From: Prostheceraeus crozeri
Taxonomy: Eukaryota > Platyhelminthes > Polycladida > Euryleptidae
Reading direction: 5' to 3'
Assembly (NCBI GenBank): GCA_907163375.1
Contig: CAJQUW010016865.1
Span: 83,947 to 147,946, forward strand
DNA: 64,000 nucleotides
Shown: positions 48,217 through 56,858 of the stretch, in pieces
How the letters are laid out: each line of letters begins with the position of its first letter
Numbering within the stretch: the stretch's first letter is position 1
Made by a program: the position numbers and the translations under genes
The notes under the pieces: model-generated
What the model was told of the DNA's origin: nothing
Seen by the model: only the letters and a program-made list of their open reading frames with translations
The model's database searches: none

Positions 48217-48747
48217 ATGGATTGTGAGGGTGAACCTGTACAGGAGCTCAGTGGTATTGCTATGGACAATTGGTCGTGTCAAATTGTTAGTGTCTACCAT
48301 CAACATGCCAAGTGTGATCCCAACGCTGATAGCTGGGCGAGAAAACACAATCATGGACTTAATCAGCAATACTTGCAAGACTATGGCTTTTCTAATGAAT
48401 GTACTCTTCTTATTGACTTTAGAAAATGGTCAGCAGCTTTTAATGTTGTATGTATCTTTTGCAATGATCCTACTAAGGAGACGAAACTATTTCCAAATCT
48501 AATCATCAATGATATTCCACTTCCACCTTGGGATAGTAGAGTTAATCAACACTATCATGAAGTCACTAAACGTTTGAAGGAATTAATTGGTCCTTTTTTA
48601 AATGTTCGTTGTAGTCGCTACATTCATAATCAATGCTTTTTTCTTCCATATCTCAACACTGCTAAAGTAATGTTTGGTCATCACTGCTCTTTATATGATA
48701 GCTACCAACTGTATCTATTTTATCTGTTTCAAACCCAGAATTTGTAA
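48217..48747 (+). CDS. DxE-motif protein, possibly exonuclease-like (176 residues)
   Basis: The frame opens with MDCEGEPVQEL, the form of exonuclease motif I (D-x-E) in DEDD-type nucleases. It continues with VSVYHQHAKCDPNADSWARK and HNHGLNQQYL, TLLIDFRKW, FCNDPTKE, and NDIPLPPWDSR, a pattern shared by uncharacterised proteins I associate with Polinton-like elements. If the exonuclease reading holds, motif II could be the Asp in CNDPT and motif III the late HYHEV region; this is weak. The C-terminus contains Cys and aromatic residues. The front part recurs inverted at 37528-37866, since the palindrome breakpoint lies within the gene. An AATAAA follows at about 48769. Confidence 0.55.
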   Translation: MDCEGEPVQELSGIAMDNWSCQIVSVYHQHAKCDPNADSWARKHNHGLNQQYLQDYGFSNECTLLIDFRKWSAAFNVVCIFCNDPTKETKLFPNLIINDIPLPPWDSRVNQHYHEVTKRLKELIGPFLNVRCSRYIHNQCFFLPYLNTAKVMFGHHCSLYDSYQLYLFYLFQTQNL

Positions 48748-48827
48748 TGCATGCTTGTTAAAGTCCTTCAATAAATGCTTTTTGAAGAGATTTGTCATTT
48801 TCATGCAACGGGTGGGATAGATGAAGG

Positions 48828-49184
48828 GTGATAATGTCTTTCTCAAATGATTGTGGAACATTAAGTTTTCATAGACAAAGCTTAAAGGGAACTATTCAAG
48901 ATTATGTGATAACTTTTCATGAGATCAACATCAAATCAGTTATTGGTGATACTAGCACTCTATTTTTGAAGTTAATGGTTACGTTTTCTAATAGAATTGT
49001 AATGTCGAGATTAGTTGCAAAAATTCATTTCAGTCATTTTGGGAAAGAAGAGGTAGAAGATCATTTCTTCCACTTTGCTTCTTATTCGATGGAAGTTGTA
49101 GATAATCCCGAAGAATTTTTTGAAAGACATATGCGAAAAATTGCTCAACGTCTAATGCATTTAACCATCATGGTAACAGTCTAG
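48828..49184 (+). CDS. Conserved small Polinton protein, second copy
   Basis: 118 residues matching the Polinton A frame at 14401-14853: LSFHRQSLKGTIQDYVITF, then SRLVAKIHFSHFGKEEVEDH, then EEFFERHMRKIAQRL. In Polinton A it stands beside the polymerase; here it stands before the virion genes. Shorter than the other copy at the C-terminus. Function unknown. Confidence 0.7.
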   Translation: MIMSFSNDCGTLSFHRQSLKGTIQDYVITFHEINIKSVIGDTSTLFLKLMVTFSNRIVMSRLVAKIHFSHFGKEEVEDHFFHFASYSMEVVDNPEEFFERHMRKIAQRLMHLTIMVTV

Positions 49185-49218
49185 CGATTGAAGCGATTTC
49201 ACATATTCACATTCAACT

Positions 49219-49557
49219 TTGTATAAAAGAAACTTAAAGATGCAATGGTACTTGATCGTAGCACAATTGGTTTTCGAGTTGTGTCTGCTTACTCTCGAAG
49301 TATATTCCTTCTGCACATGTGTCTATTATTTAGAAAAGGCTAGCAAGTTCATGTTTTCAAAAAGACTTGCTTTACAAGTTGTTAGCAAGAGTGAAAATAT
49401 GTGCGATGTATGTAACCGAAAGGATAGAAGTGAAAAACGCATCTTTAAGAGATGTAAGCATACTTTCTGCCAACGCTGTTTTATACGATGCTGTATTCAA
49501 CTTAGTCAATGTAGTCACTGTGATATAGCTCATTTTGAGTGTCACTTCTGTCATTAA
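49219..49557 (+). CDS. Membrane-anchored RING-like zinc protein
   Basis: 112 residues. A hydrophobic segment (residues about 7-30, LIVAQLVFELCLLTLEVYSF) is followed by a Cys/His cluster: CDVCNRKD, then CKHTFCQRC, CCIQLSQCSHC and ECHFC at the very end. The spacing C-x2-C ... C-x-H-x3-C-x2-C ... C-x2-C is that of a RING finger, which in host and viral proteins usually makes an E3 ubiquitin ligase. A membrane-bound RING could remodel host surface or antiviral proteins. It appears whole. It may be captured from a host or a virus; no close family was recognised. Confidence 0.6.
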   Translation: MYKRNLKMQWYLIVAQLVFELCLLTLEVYSFCTCVYYLEKASKFMFSKRLALQVVSKSENMCDVCNRKDRSEKRIFKRCKHTFCQRCFIRCCIQLSQCSHCDIAHFECHFCH

Positions 49558-49559
49558 AG

Positions 49560-49960
49560 TTAGCACCTATGCAAATGTGGAAAAATCAAGTTGTAACAAT
49601 GGTTAAGAGAAAAATGGTGAACCGCAAAAGTCGAAAGTCTTCAAAATTTTCTGAGGCCACTCGAACTCTTCAACGAATGAAAGGAAATCAGCGACATAAT
49701 GCTATACGACTGCTAATGATAAATTTATTCGAGAAATTGTTTCTCATGTGAGAAGTTTGAGGACAAAGACATTATCACCACAACAACGAAAGTTTCTTAA
49801 GTGACATGCTACAAAATTGCGATTGATCTCCAATCTTTAAGTTACCCTTCAAAGAAAGAGAAAAACTCTAACACAAAAGGGTGGTTTCCTTTCAGTGTTA
49901 CTTCCGCTGTTGGCTCCTATAGTAGGTGACCTATTGGGTAGGATCTTTTATCCTAAGCGT
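49560..49960 (+). pseudogene. Small basic Polinton protein with RGGF-like end
   Basis: A Lys/Arg-rich stretch (MVKRKMVNRKSRKSSKF, 49600s) is followed by a region with LRTKTLSPQQRKFLK and a C-terminal hydrophobic tail LLPLLAPIVGDLLGRIF after a TQKGGFL word (49850-49955). Small proteins of this layout (basic, 'RGGFL', then a hydrophobic tail) accompany capsid genes in many Polintons and adintoviruses and may be virion core or membrane-lytic peptides. Broken. Confidence 0.5.
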
Positions 49961-49965
49961 TAATT

Positions 49966-50619
49966 ATGCAAATATTGAACCCCAAAGTACAAAAATGGAT
50001 TTCAGACTTCAATGTGATAAAGTTCTCACTGTATCAGGTCCATCCGATGCAGGTCACTCTGAATTTGCTAGATAAAGGAAAAGAGTTAGTTAGGGAATCT
50101 ATCAATCGAGTGATTTGGTGTTATGGCATTTATCAACCGTCACCCTTTCAGGAATTGCAACGTCGTAACTTTATTCGAAATGAAGGAATTATTCCAGTAG
50201 ATAAGATTCAGTCCAATGATGTCATTGTAATGGATTATTAATTATAAATAATGGACTATTAAAAGAAAGCAAGAATTCTAAAGATGCTACAAATATGTCC
50301 ACTCGCGCAGCACATCACAAAAGATGCTTTATAATCTATATCACGCAAAATTTGTTTCCTGATGGGAAAGAAGTCCGCACACGAAACCTGAATACACACT
50401 ATTACGCTATTTTTAGGAATCCACGAGATAGAAGTCAATTTGAAATTTTAGCGCGACAAGTTGCGCCAAGAGGTTCAAAAGACTAAAGTGAAATTTTTCA
50501 AGCAGCAACTGAAAAACCACACGGTTACTTATTGATTGATTTTACACAAGAGTGTCCGGAAAAATTTAGATTTCGAAGTGATATTTTGAAAGAGCCAATG
50601 ATTATCTACAAACTATGAG
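49966..50619 (+). pseudogene. FtsK/HerA-type DNA packaging ATPase, broken
   Basis: LLDKGKELVRESINRVIWCYGIYQ near 50060-50130 and later STRAAHHKRCFIIYITQNLF (50298-50360) with the LNTHYYAIFRNPRDRSQFEI segment are the typical middle and C-terminal blocks of the A32-like packaging ATPase of Polintons. It would pump the element genome into capsids. Broken, a few breaks; it lies at the start of the virion gene block. Confidence 0.85.
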
Positions 50620-51235
50620 TTCTTATTCTCGCATGGTTGTTATTCCTCAGGATGAATATGTGCAATTGACTGCCATGCAACCTCTCGCAAATCAAATTTA
50701 TAAGAATGATTTAAATTATCAGCAAAATGCGCATATCAAAGATCCATATCGTGCTGTATTACTACAATCGAAAACTGTCGAAGAATTAAAAAGTTTGAAG
50801 AATAAGATGCGTGACTCTGTGTCGACTACTACACCTTTAGAATCTCGCGCACATGCAATGTCCCTTTTCAACAGCATTGAACCACATCTCACGGTGAATG
50901 ATAGAGGTGAAATCATTACAGATGAAAATGAAATTATTAACGCTTCACGTTATGAAGACTTGGTTCAGTATGCAACACGCAGAAAGCGCCGTCAAGGCTA
51001 TGTCCCACCTGGTTGGTCTTACTTTCTTAAACTATTGAAAAGGCACAATGTTCCAAAATTTGCTTTGAATAATGAAACATTGAAAGAACTTGATTCTATT
51101 TCAGAAGTTGATGCTACTTCATCTACTTCACCGGTTAAGAGTAAAATGAAAATGCCAAGGAATTGGTTCCAGAGATCACCTTCTAAATCCCCTCCCACAC
51201 CCATCAAGCAAACAAGGGGAAGAGAACGACCTTGA
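50615..51235 (+). CDS. Conserved Polinton protein (206 residues), minor virion class
   Basis: An open frame with MVVIPQDEYVQLTAMQPL at the front (residues 7-24), a central helical part with TVEELKSLKNKMRDSV, a SRYEDLVQYATRRKRRQGY segment and PPGWSYFLKLLKRHNVPKF, and a basic Ser/Pro tail. This family accompanies the capsid and ATPase genes in many Polintons and is usually given only a letter name; I do not assign one. It lies between ATPase and integrase. It appears whole. Confidence 0.65.
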   Translation: MSSYSRMVVIPQDEYVQLTAMQPLANQIYKNDLNYQQNAHIKDPYRAVLLQSKTVEELKSLKNKMRDSVSTTTPLESRAHAMSLFNSIEPHLTVNDRGEIITDENEIINASRYEDLVQYATRRKRRQGYVPPGWSYFLKLLKRHNVPKFALNNETLKELDSISEVDATSSTSPVKSKMKMPRNWFQRSPSKSPPTPIKQTRGRERP

Positions 51236-51275
51236 AGAACTCCTCCAAAGAAATACATGTTCTCAGACTATTAAT

Positions 51276-51482
51276 ATGAAGCAGATGTGTTGCTTACCAT
51301 GTAATGAGCCGCCGGAAGTAAATGTAACTGTAACTTGTACTTGCTGTGCCAGCTCTCACAATGAGACTCCTAAGCAATGTAAACGTAAATCCCATAAATC
51401 CTGTGGTTGCTGTAAATGCGAAAAGGTAAGAAAGCAAAAACATGAGAAGAAGAAGAAGAAAGAGTCAATCGTCATCGGATGA
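51276..51482 (+). CDS. Small cysteine-rich basic protein (68 residues)
   Basis: It has 14 Cys in 68 residues, including MCCLPC, CTCCASS and CGCCKCEK, then a Lys/Glu tail (KKKKKES). The N-terminus may bind metal. It could instead be the extended N-terminus or a leader of the integrase region that follows at once. No family recognised. Confidence 0.4.
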   Translation: MKQMCCLPCNEPPEVNVTVTCTCCASSHNETPKQCKRKSHKSCGCCKCEKVRKQKHEKKKKKESIVIG

Positions 51483-52555
51483 GCTTTTAAAGTCAATTTA
51501 TTATGATGTAAAACATCCTGCAGGATTTGCATCTATAGAGAAATTGTCAAAAGCGAGCGGTCTTCCACACTCACAAGTTAAACAATGGTAAAGGGTCAAT
51601 CTACATATACACTCCACAAACAAGCAAAAAAGAAGTATCGGACCCGTCATTATATTGCTCATGACATTGATGAACAGTGGCAAGCAGATTTGTGTGACGT
51701 TGCCGCTATTTCAAAACAAAACTCGGGACACAATTTTATCTTAACCGTCATTGATATTTTCTCGCGTTATGCGTGGGCTCAACTTTTAAAAACTAAAGAA
51801 GGTAAACGAGTAGCAAAGCATTCCAGTCAATTTTCCGAGAGGGTCGTATTCCAAAGAGAATTCAGAGTGATCAAGGAAAAGAGTTCGAAAATCAGCATGT
51901 GGGAAGAATATTTGAGAGATATGATATTGAGCTGTTTAGTGTAAAGAGTGCTTATAAGGCTGCACTAGTTGAACGATTTAATCGCACATTAAAAAATCGC
52001 TTGTGGCGACATTTCACTGCCAACTTAACACAAAATTGGACAAGGGTTCTACAAGATACACTTTATGCCTACAATCACTCTATTCATCGTTCTATTGGAC
52101 TCAGACCAGCGGATGTGAATGCTGACAACGTAGATAGAGTGCGTGAAACATTCGAACGCAAGCGTAATAATCCAAAAGGTGATGTGAAAATTGGTGATAA
52201 AGTTCGCATATCAAAAGTTAAGAGTGTTTTTGCCAAAGGTTATCTCCCGAATTGGACAGAAGAAATTTTCACATTTTCAAGTATCAATAAAAAAGACTCC
52301 CCAACAACTTACAAGTTGAAAGATTACGATAATGAAGAAATTGATGGTAGCTTTTATCGTGATGAGATTGAGTTGGTCACTCAAAGTGAAACATATTTAG
52401 TAGGGAAAATCATTCGAAGTAAAAAACGACAAGGTGAAGAATGGTGTCTTGTTAAATGGGTCGGTTATCCTTCAAGTATGAACTCTTGGATGAGTCGTGC
52501 AGACATCTTTCATCTACGCGATCGTCAGTTATTTATGCAAAGATATAACTTGTAA
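51440..52555 (+). pseudogene. Retrovirus-like integrase with chromodomain (Polinton INT), broken
   Basis: Core blocks: DEQWQADLCDVA (first Asp region) near 51670, FILTVIDIFSRYAWAQLL near 51735, ALVERFNRTLKNRLW (Glu region) near 51965, and YAYNHSIHRSIGLRPADV near 52065. A C-terminal chromodomain follows (YLVGKIIRSKKRQGEEWCLV, then KWVGYPSSMNSWM), typical of Polinton and Ty3/gypsy integrases and used to target chromatin. It would insert the element with 6-bp duplications. Polinton A, which has such duplications, carries no integrase. About two breaks. Confidence 0.9.
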
Positions 52556-52618
52556 TGTCAAGGTCTAAGTTATGAATCCGACTGCATCGTTTTATTCACG
52601 CCCCTCCTACCAAGTGGC

Positions 52619-52888
52619 ATGGGTGCAATTTACAGCGGCACCCGCCGTCAACGTGGAGGTAGCATATTTGGTGCGTTGAAATCTGTTGTAGAACCTCTCT
52701 TATCTACTGTCGGAAGATCTTTAAAACGAACTTTTTTCAATGATGCTGTTGGCTTTGCTGGTGATGTTGCTAATGATATTACCAGTGGTAAAAATGTAAA
52801 GAGTACTTTACTAAATCGTGGGAAGGAACGCGGTTTAAGAACATTACAGCAAACTTTTAATGCTGCTCAACAAAAGAAAGCACCTTAA
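52619..52888 (+). CDS. Adenovirus pVI/PX-like minor virion protein (89 residues)
   Basis: Gly/Arg-rich start (YSGTRRQRGGSIFGAL), an amphipathic segment LKSVVEPLLSTVGRSLKR, then FAGDVANDITSGKNVKSTLL and RGKERGLRTL. Small proteins with this 'GG.....l.p.l...k.......a.DV..G.n.k......r....' layout lie before the capsid gene in Polintons and resemble adenovirus minor core or cement proteins. Appears whole. Confidence 0.6.
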   Translation: MGAIYSGTRRQRGGSIFGALKSVVEPLLSTVGRSLKRTFFNDAVGFAGDVANDITSGKNVKSTLLNRGKERGLRTLQQTFNAAQQKKAP

Positions 52889-52891
52889 CGA

Positions 52892-53035
52892 ATGAATGTT
52901 AGAAGAAAAAGAAAACAGGGCGGAGGTGGTAAGAAGCGAACTTCAAGCAAAGCTAAGAAAAGGCATTCACGCAAACGTCGCGCACGCTGTAATCTTTCAT
53001 CAAGCGCTAAACGACGACGCTGTCATAACTTCTAA
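52892..53035 (+). CDS. Protamine-like basic protein, adenovirus mu/pX-like (47 residues)
   Basis: A very short frame between the previous gene and the capsid gene: MNVRRKRKQGGGGKKRTSS, a KKRHSRKRRAR block, and a KRRRCHNF end. About 45% Arg/Lys with a Gly run. A DNA-condensing core protein just upstream of the capsid gene is the expected place and form. The stop at 53033-53035 lies 2 bp before the capsid ATG at 53038. Confidence 0.65.
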   Translation: MNVRRKRKQGGGGKKRTSSKAKKRHSRKRRARCNLSSSAKRRRCHNF

Positions 53036-53037
53036 TC

Positions 53038-54197
53038 ATGGAGTGCAAAACTTCAGGCTTTTGTTTGTTTGATCAACAAGCAATACAGACAGATATTCTT
53101 AGTTCAAGTATTGTAGATTGTCATCTTCGTACAGCTGAGAACACTGGTACTATTGAATTTGTTATTACTGGCGCTAGCGATGATTACATTGATTTGAGTT
53201 ATGCGATGGTTGATGTGAGGTTTAGAATTCAACAAGAAGATGGAACTAAAATTGAAGATGCACATAAAGTTGGTCTGAACAATTTACCGCTGGCTACATT
53301 ATTTCGCGATGTTTCTCTAACTATTGGAGAGCAACAGTTGGAAGGTGGTCAAAGCGATTATCCCTATAAAGCATATTTGAATGCTCTATCACAGTTTCAT
53401 CCAGCAGCTCAAAACAGTCATATGGAAGCAATGGGATGGTATAGAGATCAAGCAGCACTATTTGATAGTGAGACAAACACTGGTTTTGTAAAGCGATCTG
53501 CTTTGATTAAAGATAACAAAGTATGTCAGCTATATGGCCCACTTAATTTAGACTTCTTCAGACAATCAAAAATTTTGTACTCTGTAATACCAGTATGCGA
53601 CTCAAACTTACATTGAAAAAGATTGAATTTTTGTTGAATGCATTTCCTTCAGTTGTGAAATTTGAAATTTATGTGGAAGATATTATAGTATACATTCGTC
53701 GAGTGTTGGCTAATCCAAGTGTAATTAGAGGACATGCTGAGGGTCTTAACCGCAACAATGCCACTTATCCCATTCAATATACAAAGCTTCTCACATTTAC
53801 TATTCCTAAAGATCAAAAAAGTTTTCTGAAAGATGGTCTTTTTCCATCGGAAGCGCCAAAGCTCCTCATGGTAGCAATGGTTGAAAATGATGCATTCAGT
53901 GGTAATGTCAAGAAGAATCCTTTCAACTTCAAACAGAAGAATTCAAGTGAAATTGCTTTGCGTGTTAGTCATCCTGGTCCGTCCTATATACCAGGTTTTA
54001 CTTATCAATTTCTGCGTAGTTATGTTGATTATATGAATGTCTTTGGCTTTTCCAACACAGACGATACCAACGGACTCACAATGAAAAAGTTTAAAAATGG
54101 ATATACTATTTATGCATTTGATTTGACTGCCAACAGCAATATTAGTGCACCTTATTGTCAAGCTAACGCTTTGATCTGGAGTTCAAAACGACGCTAA
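53038..54197 (+). pseudogene. Double-jelly-roll major capsid protein, broken
   Basis: The N-terminal part carries SGFCLFDQQAIQTDILSSS, then EFVITGASDDYIDLSYAMVD, then LPLATLFRDVSLTIG and EGGQSDYPYKAYLNALSQF, matching the first jelly roll of Polinton capsid proteins. The later part has KFEIYVEDIIVYIRRVLANP, then TFTIPKDQKSF, FPSEAPKLLMVAMV and a C-terminal GYTIYAFDLTAN. It would form the icosahedral shell. About one break. Confidence 0.9.
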
Positions 54198-54282
54198 CGG
54201 GGACGATCAATGTATCAATTTATGTAGTCTTTGATTCAAGCATTGAAATAACTAGGTATCGTGACGTGATTCTTCACTATAA

Positions 54283-54696
54283 TTGCTAATGAGTTGGTTG
54301 AATGCTGACGATATTAAGACTAAAGTGCAGCGTAATGCAGATGAAGCTACGTTGAAAGCTTTCGATAATGTCTATTCGCTAGATACCTTACCGACTTCTG
54401 TAAAACATTATCCCATCTTTATCGTATTGAACACTCATTCAAAGAATTTAGAAGGTGAGCATTGGAAAGCTATCTTTATTGGAAAAGACAGACGTGGTGA
54501 ACTATTTGACTCTCTTGCTCAATCTCCGAATATACCAACACAGCAGTGGTTCAGAAAACATACTCATCAGTATCAACGATATGAGCGCATACTGCAACAT
54601 CCACTTTCATCAACGTGTGGTGCTTTCGTATTGTACTTCATTTTAAAACGTTTACATGTACACCAATTTAAATGTTATTCAAAAGTTTTCATGTAA
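54283..54696 (+). CDS. Adenain-type cysteine protease (137 residues)
   Basis: Matures virion proteins. The catalytic layout of adenovirus protease is kept: His in GEHWKAIFI (about residue 60), Asp in GELFDSLA (about 75), Gln/Cys in QHPLSSTCGAFVLYFI (about 106-121), with Cys in the STCGAF motif. The length is close to other Polinton proteases (about 140-200). It ends just before a shared polyadenylation hairpin and converges on the TBP-like gene. Confidence 0.85.
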   Translation: MLMSWLNADDIKTKVQRNADEATLKAFDNVYSLDTLPTSVKHYPIFIVLNTHSKNLEGEHWKAIFIGKDRRGELFDSLAQSPNIPTQQWFRKHTHQYQRYERILQHPLSSTCGAFVLYFILKRLHVHQFKCYSKVFM

Positions 54697-54760
54697 TCCA
54701 TCTTCTAATGAAAAGATGATTTGTATGTTCTTTAATGATTTGAAATAAAGAGCATGTTGG

Positions 54761-54779
54761 AATAAAAATTGTTTTTATT
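54761..54779. terminator. Bidirectional polyadenylation palindrome
   Basis: AATAAAAATTGTTTTTATT reads as an AATAAA signal on both strands. It serves the convergent protease (plus) and TBP-like (minus) genes, whose ends are only 80 bp apart. An additional AATAAA lies at about 54743. Confidence 0.7.
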
Positions 54780-55320
54780 TTACAATCCGTTGGTTATGTA
54801 CATACTCGATGAGATAGTCTAAGATCGTATCTGCTTGCATTTCAGATTTCAGTCCAGTAATGATAACTTTAGTATTATGAAAGATTGCAACATGTACAGG
54901 TAACCAGCAACTAATGAGAGCCGCGAGAAAAAGTTCTGGTTCATAACACAAATTGAAACTGCTGGTATGAATCTTTAAAAACGATACACTTTCACTCAAT
55001 TGAGTAGAGATCACCATATTGTACACAGTCAGATTCGACATCACACACTTCTCCCTCTTCCATATCCGTCGTAGTAGTTTCTGCAGCTCTAAGCGCATTA
55101 ACCGCGCTGATGAATGAGAAAGGGCGCCGAGAATCTGAACAGTTCCATTTCGGAAGAGTTGAAGATTCCGTAAATTGCTCATCTTCACCACTAACATTTG
55201 CGGTCGACCCGGATAATACTTGCTGTTTTGAATTTGTTGATGTAATGTTGCGAGATCGGTTTCCGTGTAGAGTCAGATGCGTCGGAGAATGTTGACGATG
55301 GTGTAGCGATGACGTTTCAT
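54775..55320 (-). pseudogene. TATA-binding-protein-like gene, second copy
   Basis: The open part (55197-54775) begins MLVVKMSNLRNLQLFRNGT, followed by VQILGALSHSSARLM, a helix-like stretch, VYNMVISTQLSESVSFLKI, CYEPELFLAALI, PVHVAIFHNTKVIITGLKS and a C-terminal helix. This is the TBP core order; CYEPELF and VIITGLKS are very near human 'YEPELFPGLIY' and 'GKVVLTGAK'. Homology with the Polinton A copy continues upstream to about 55320. About one break. It converges on the protease gene. Confidence 0.68.
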
Positions 55321-55995
55321 GATAAAGAAATGAGTAAATAGAGCGATGTATCTTCCTTTTTTACTTTTCCCAACTGCCTTGATGAAATGTGAAGTAGGTA
55401 GAAAGTTGTGAATGATAGATTTGAATTCACTGTTTGTTGAGTCGCAACCACATGCGATTTCCTATCCGTGAATGTTTTTTCATATGGAAGTATTTTAAGT
55501 CTTTCATGATATGATGTAGAGACTGCAAATGTTGATATGATAAAGCAAATACTCTTCTTACATTTCCGGTATGATCTTTGAAACATACGTTTCGTTCATG
55601 ATCAATCTCAACATATTATAGGAAATCCAATTTCCAAGTATTCATGATGGAGTGTGACATTGTGTTGAAGATGGTGTCTGATTAAGATTTGCGTAGCAAT
55701 GCGATGAACTCGCGTCGAATGAATGACATAATGGAGCGATGTACACATCTTTTATATTTTCCCAATTACATTTGCGAAATGAGAAATAGATGGAGAGATG
55801 AGAATGATAGATTTGAATTTCATTTCTGTGATGTTGAAGCCAAACTTGATTACCCAAGGAGATGAATTTCAACGTTTTAAAATATTCCAAATCCCTCATG
55901 ATATCATTAAGATTGAAAAATTGTCGCCATGTTAATGTAATTCCTTTCGATGTAATTCCATAAGAATTCTTGAAATGAACGTTGCAATCGTTCAT
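55320..55995 (-). pseudogene. Tandem duplicate of the gene upstream of TBP-like
   Basis: Two adjoining minus-strand segments (about 55995-55690 and 55560-55320) share one pattern: IM-R/K-DL-YF near the start, a GN-WL stretch, then IQIYHS-LS-YF-F and a closing 'WE'. They match the first part of the Polinton A frame at 21167-21691, in the same place just before the TBP-like gene. So the gene doubled in Polinton B. Function unknown; partly broken. Confidence 0.55.
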
Positions 55996-56858
55996 TTCTT
56001 GAATCTTATATCATTGTTCACTCTGAATCTCTATCATTTGTTCAATCTTGAATGGATTCGTTGGCAATCGAGCTGCTATCTTTTCTACTCTCATTGATAA
56101 TACGCAACAGCTGAATGGGAAGTGGGAAGTAGGCGTCACCCAAGTTGTTCACAGTAACTATGTCTATACTTTTGATCATGAAGTGATGACTATTAATATG
56201 AGACGTACAGATGCCTATCAGTGTGAAGAGGGATGTCGAGTTTACATTCCGAAATAGCCGAAGAAAAATTTCTCAACATGTAAAAAATTCGTATTTGATT
56301 TCCTGGATAAAGCATGCAGACACATTGTCGAGTTTACTCCCCACAATGGTGAATATGATCATATGTATCATGCAGTTGATAAAGATTGGATTGTTGCTTT
56401 GAGTCCGAGTTAAAGAAATGATTAAGTTACTTTGCTAGCGCTTTGACAAGCTATGATAATTATAAAGCTAATTACTATCCAAGAGGTTTCAAAAATTTGA
56501 TTTGTAAAGAGAGAGGCTATTATGTGGATCTTATTCCGAAAAATGAAAAGACGTTGGTGAAGAAGATTGTGATTAAGGCAAGAAAGACGAACATGACTCC
56601 TGACGCATTATTGAAGAAGTTTAATTATCTCCTTCGAGTAGATGGTGAACAAGTGGCAACATAAACTTACAACAAAGGGTCTAATAATATCGTAATCAAT
56701 AAACTAAATGATGATGATCTAGTATTGGTTTGTTCAGAAGATTTTCATCAGTTCTTTCAGCTCTTCATGGAAAATTTAATATGCGCTATCTGGGACATAA
56801 TAGTTCAAATCAATTTGATACAGAATGGTCCGTATCTCTATACAGAAAGTGCATAGAT

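Larger units (their letters stand above)
44328..48530 (+). repeat. Giant palindrome, right arm
   Basis: The inverse of 37545-41977. Reading rightward: inner right-end region as in Polinton A 21720-23180 (44328-47020), an abrupt switch at about 47030 to left-repeat-oriented outer sequence (c-run, cttccaactttgg), a TATA promoter, an unknown gene, and the front of the DxE-motif gene, which then continues beyond the arm. So this arm joins right-end sequence to left-end sequence head to tail. Confidence 0.93.
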
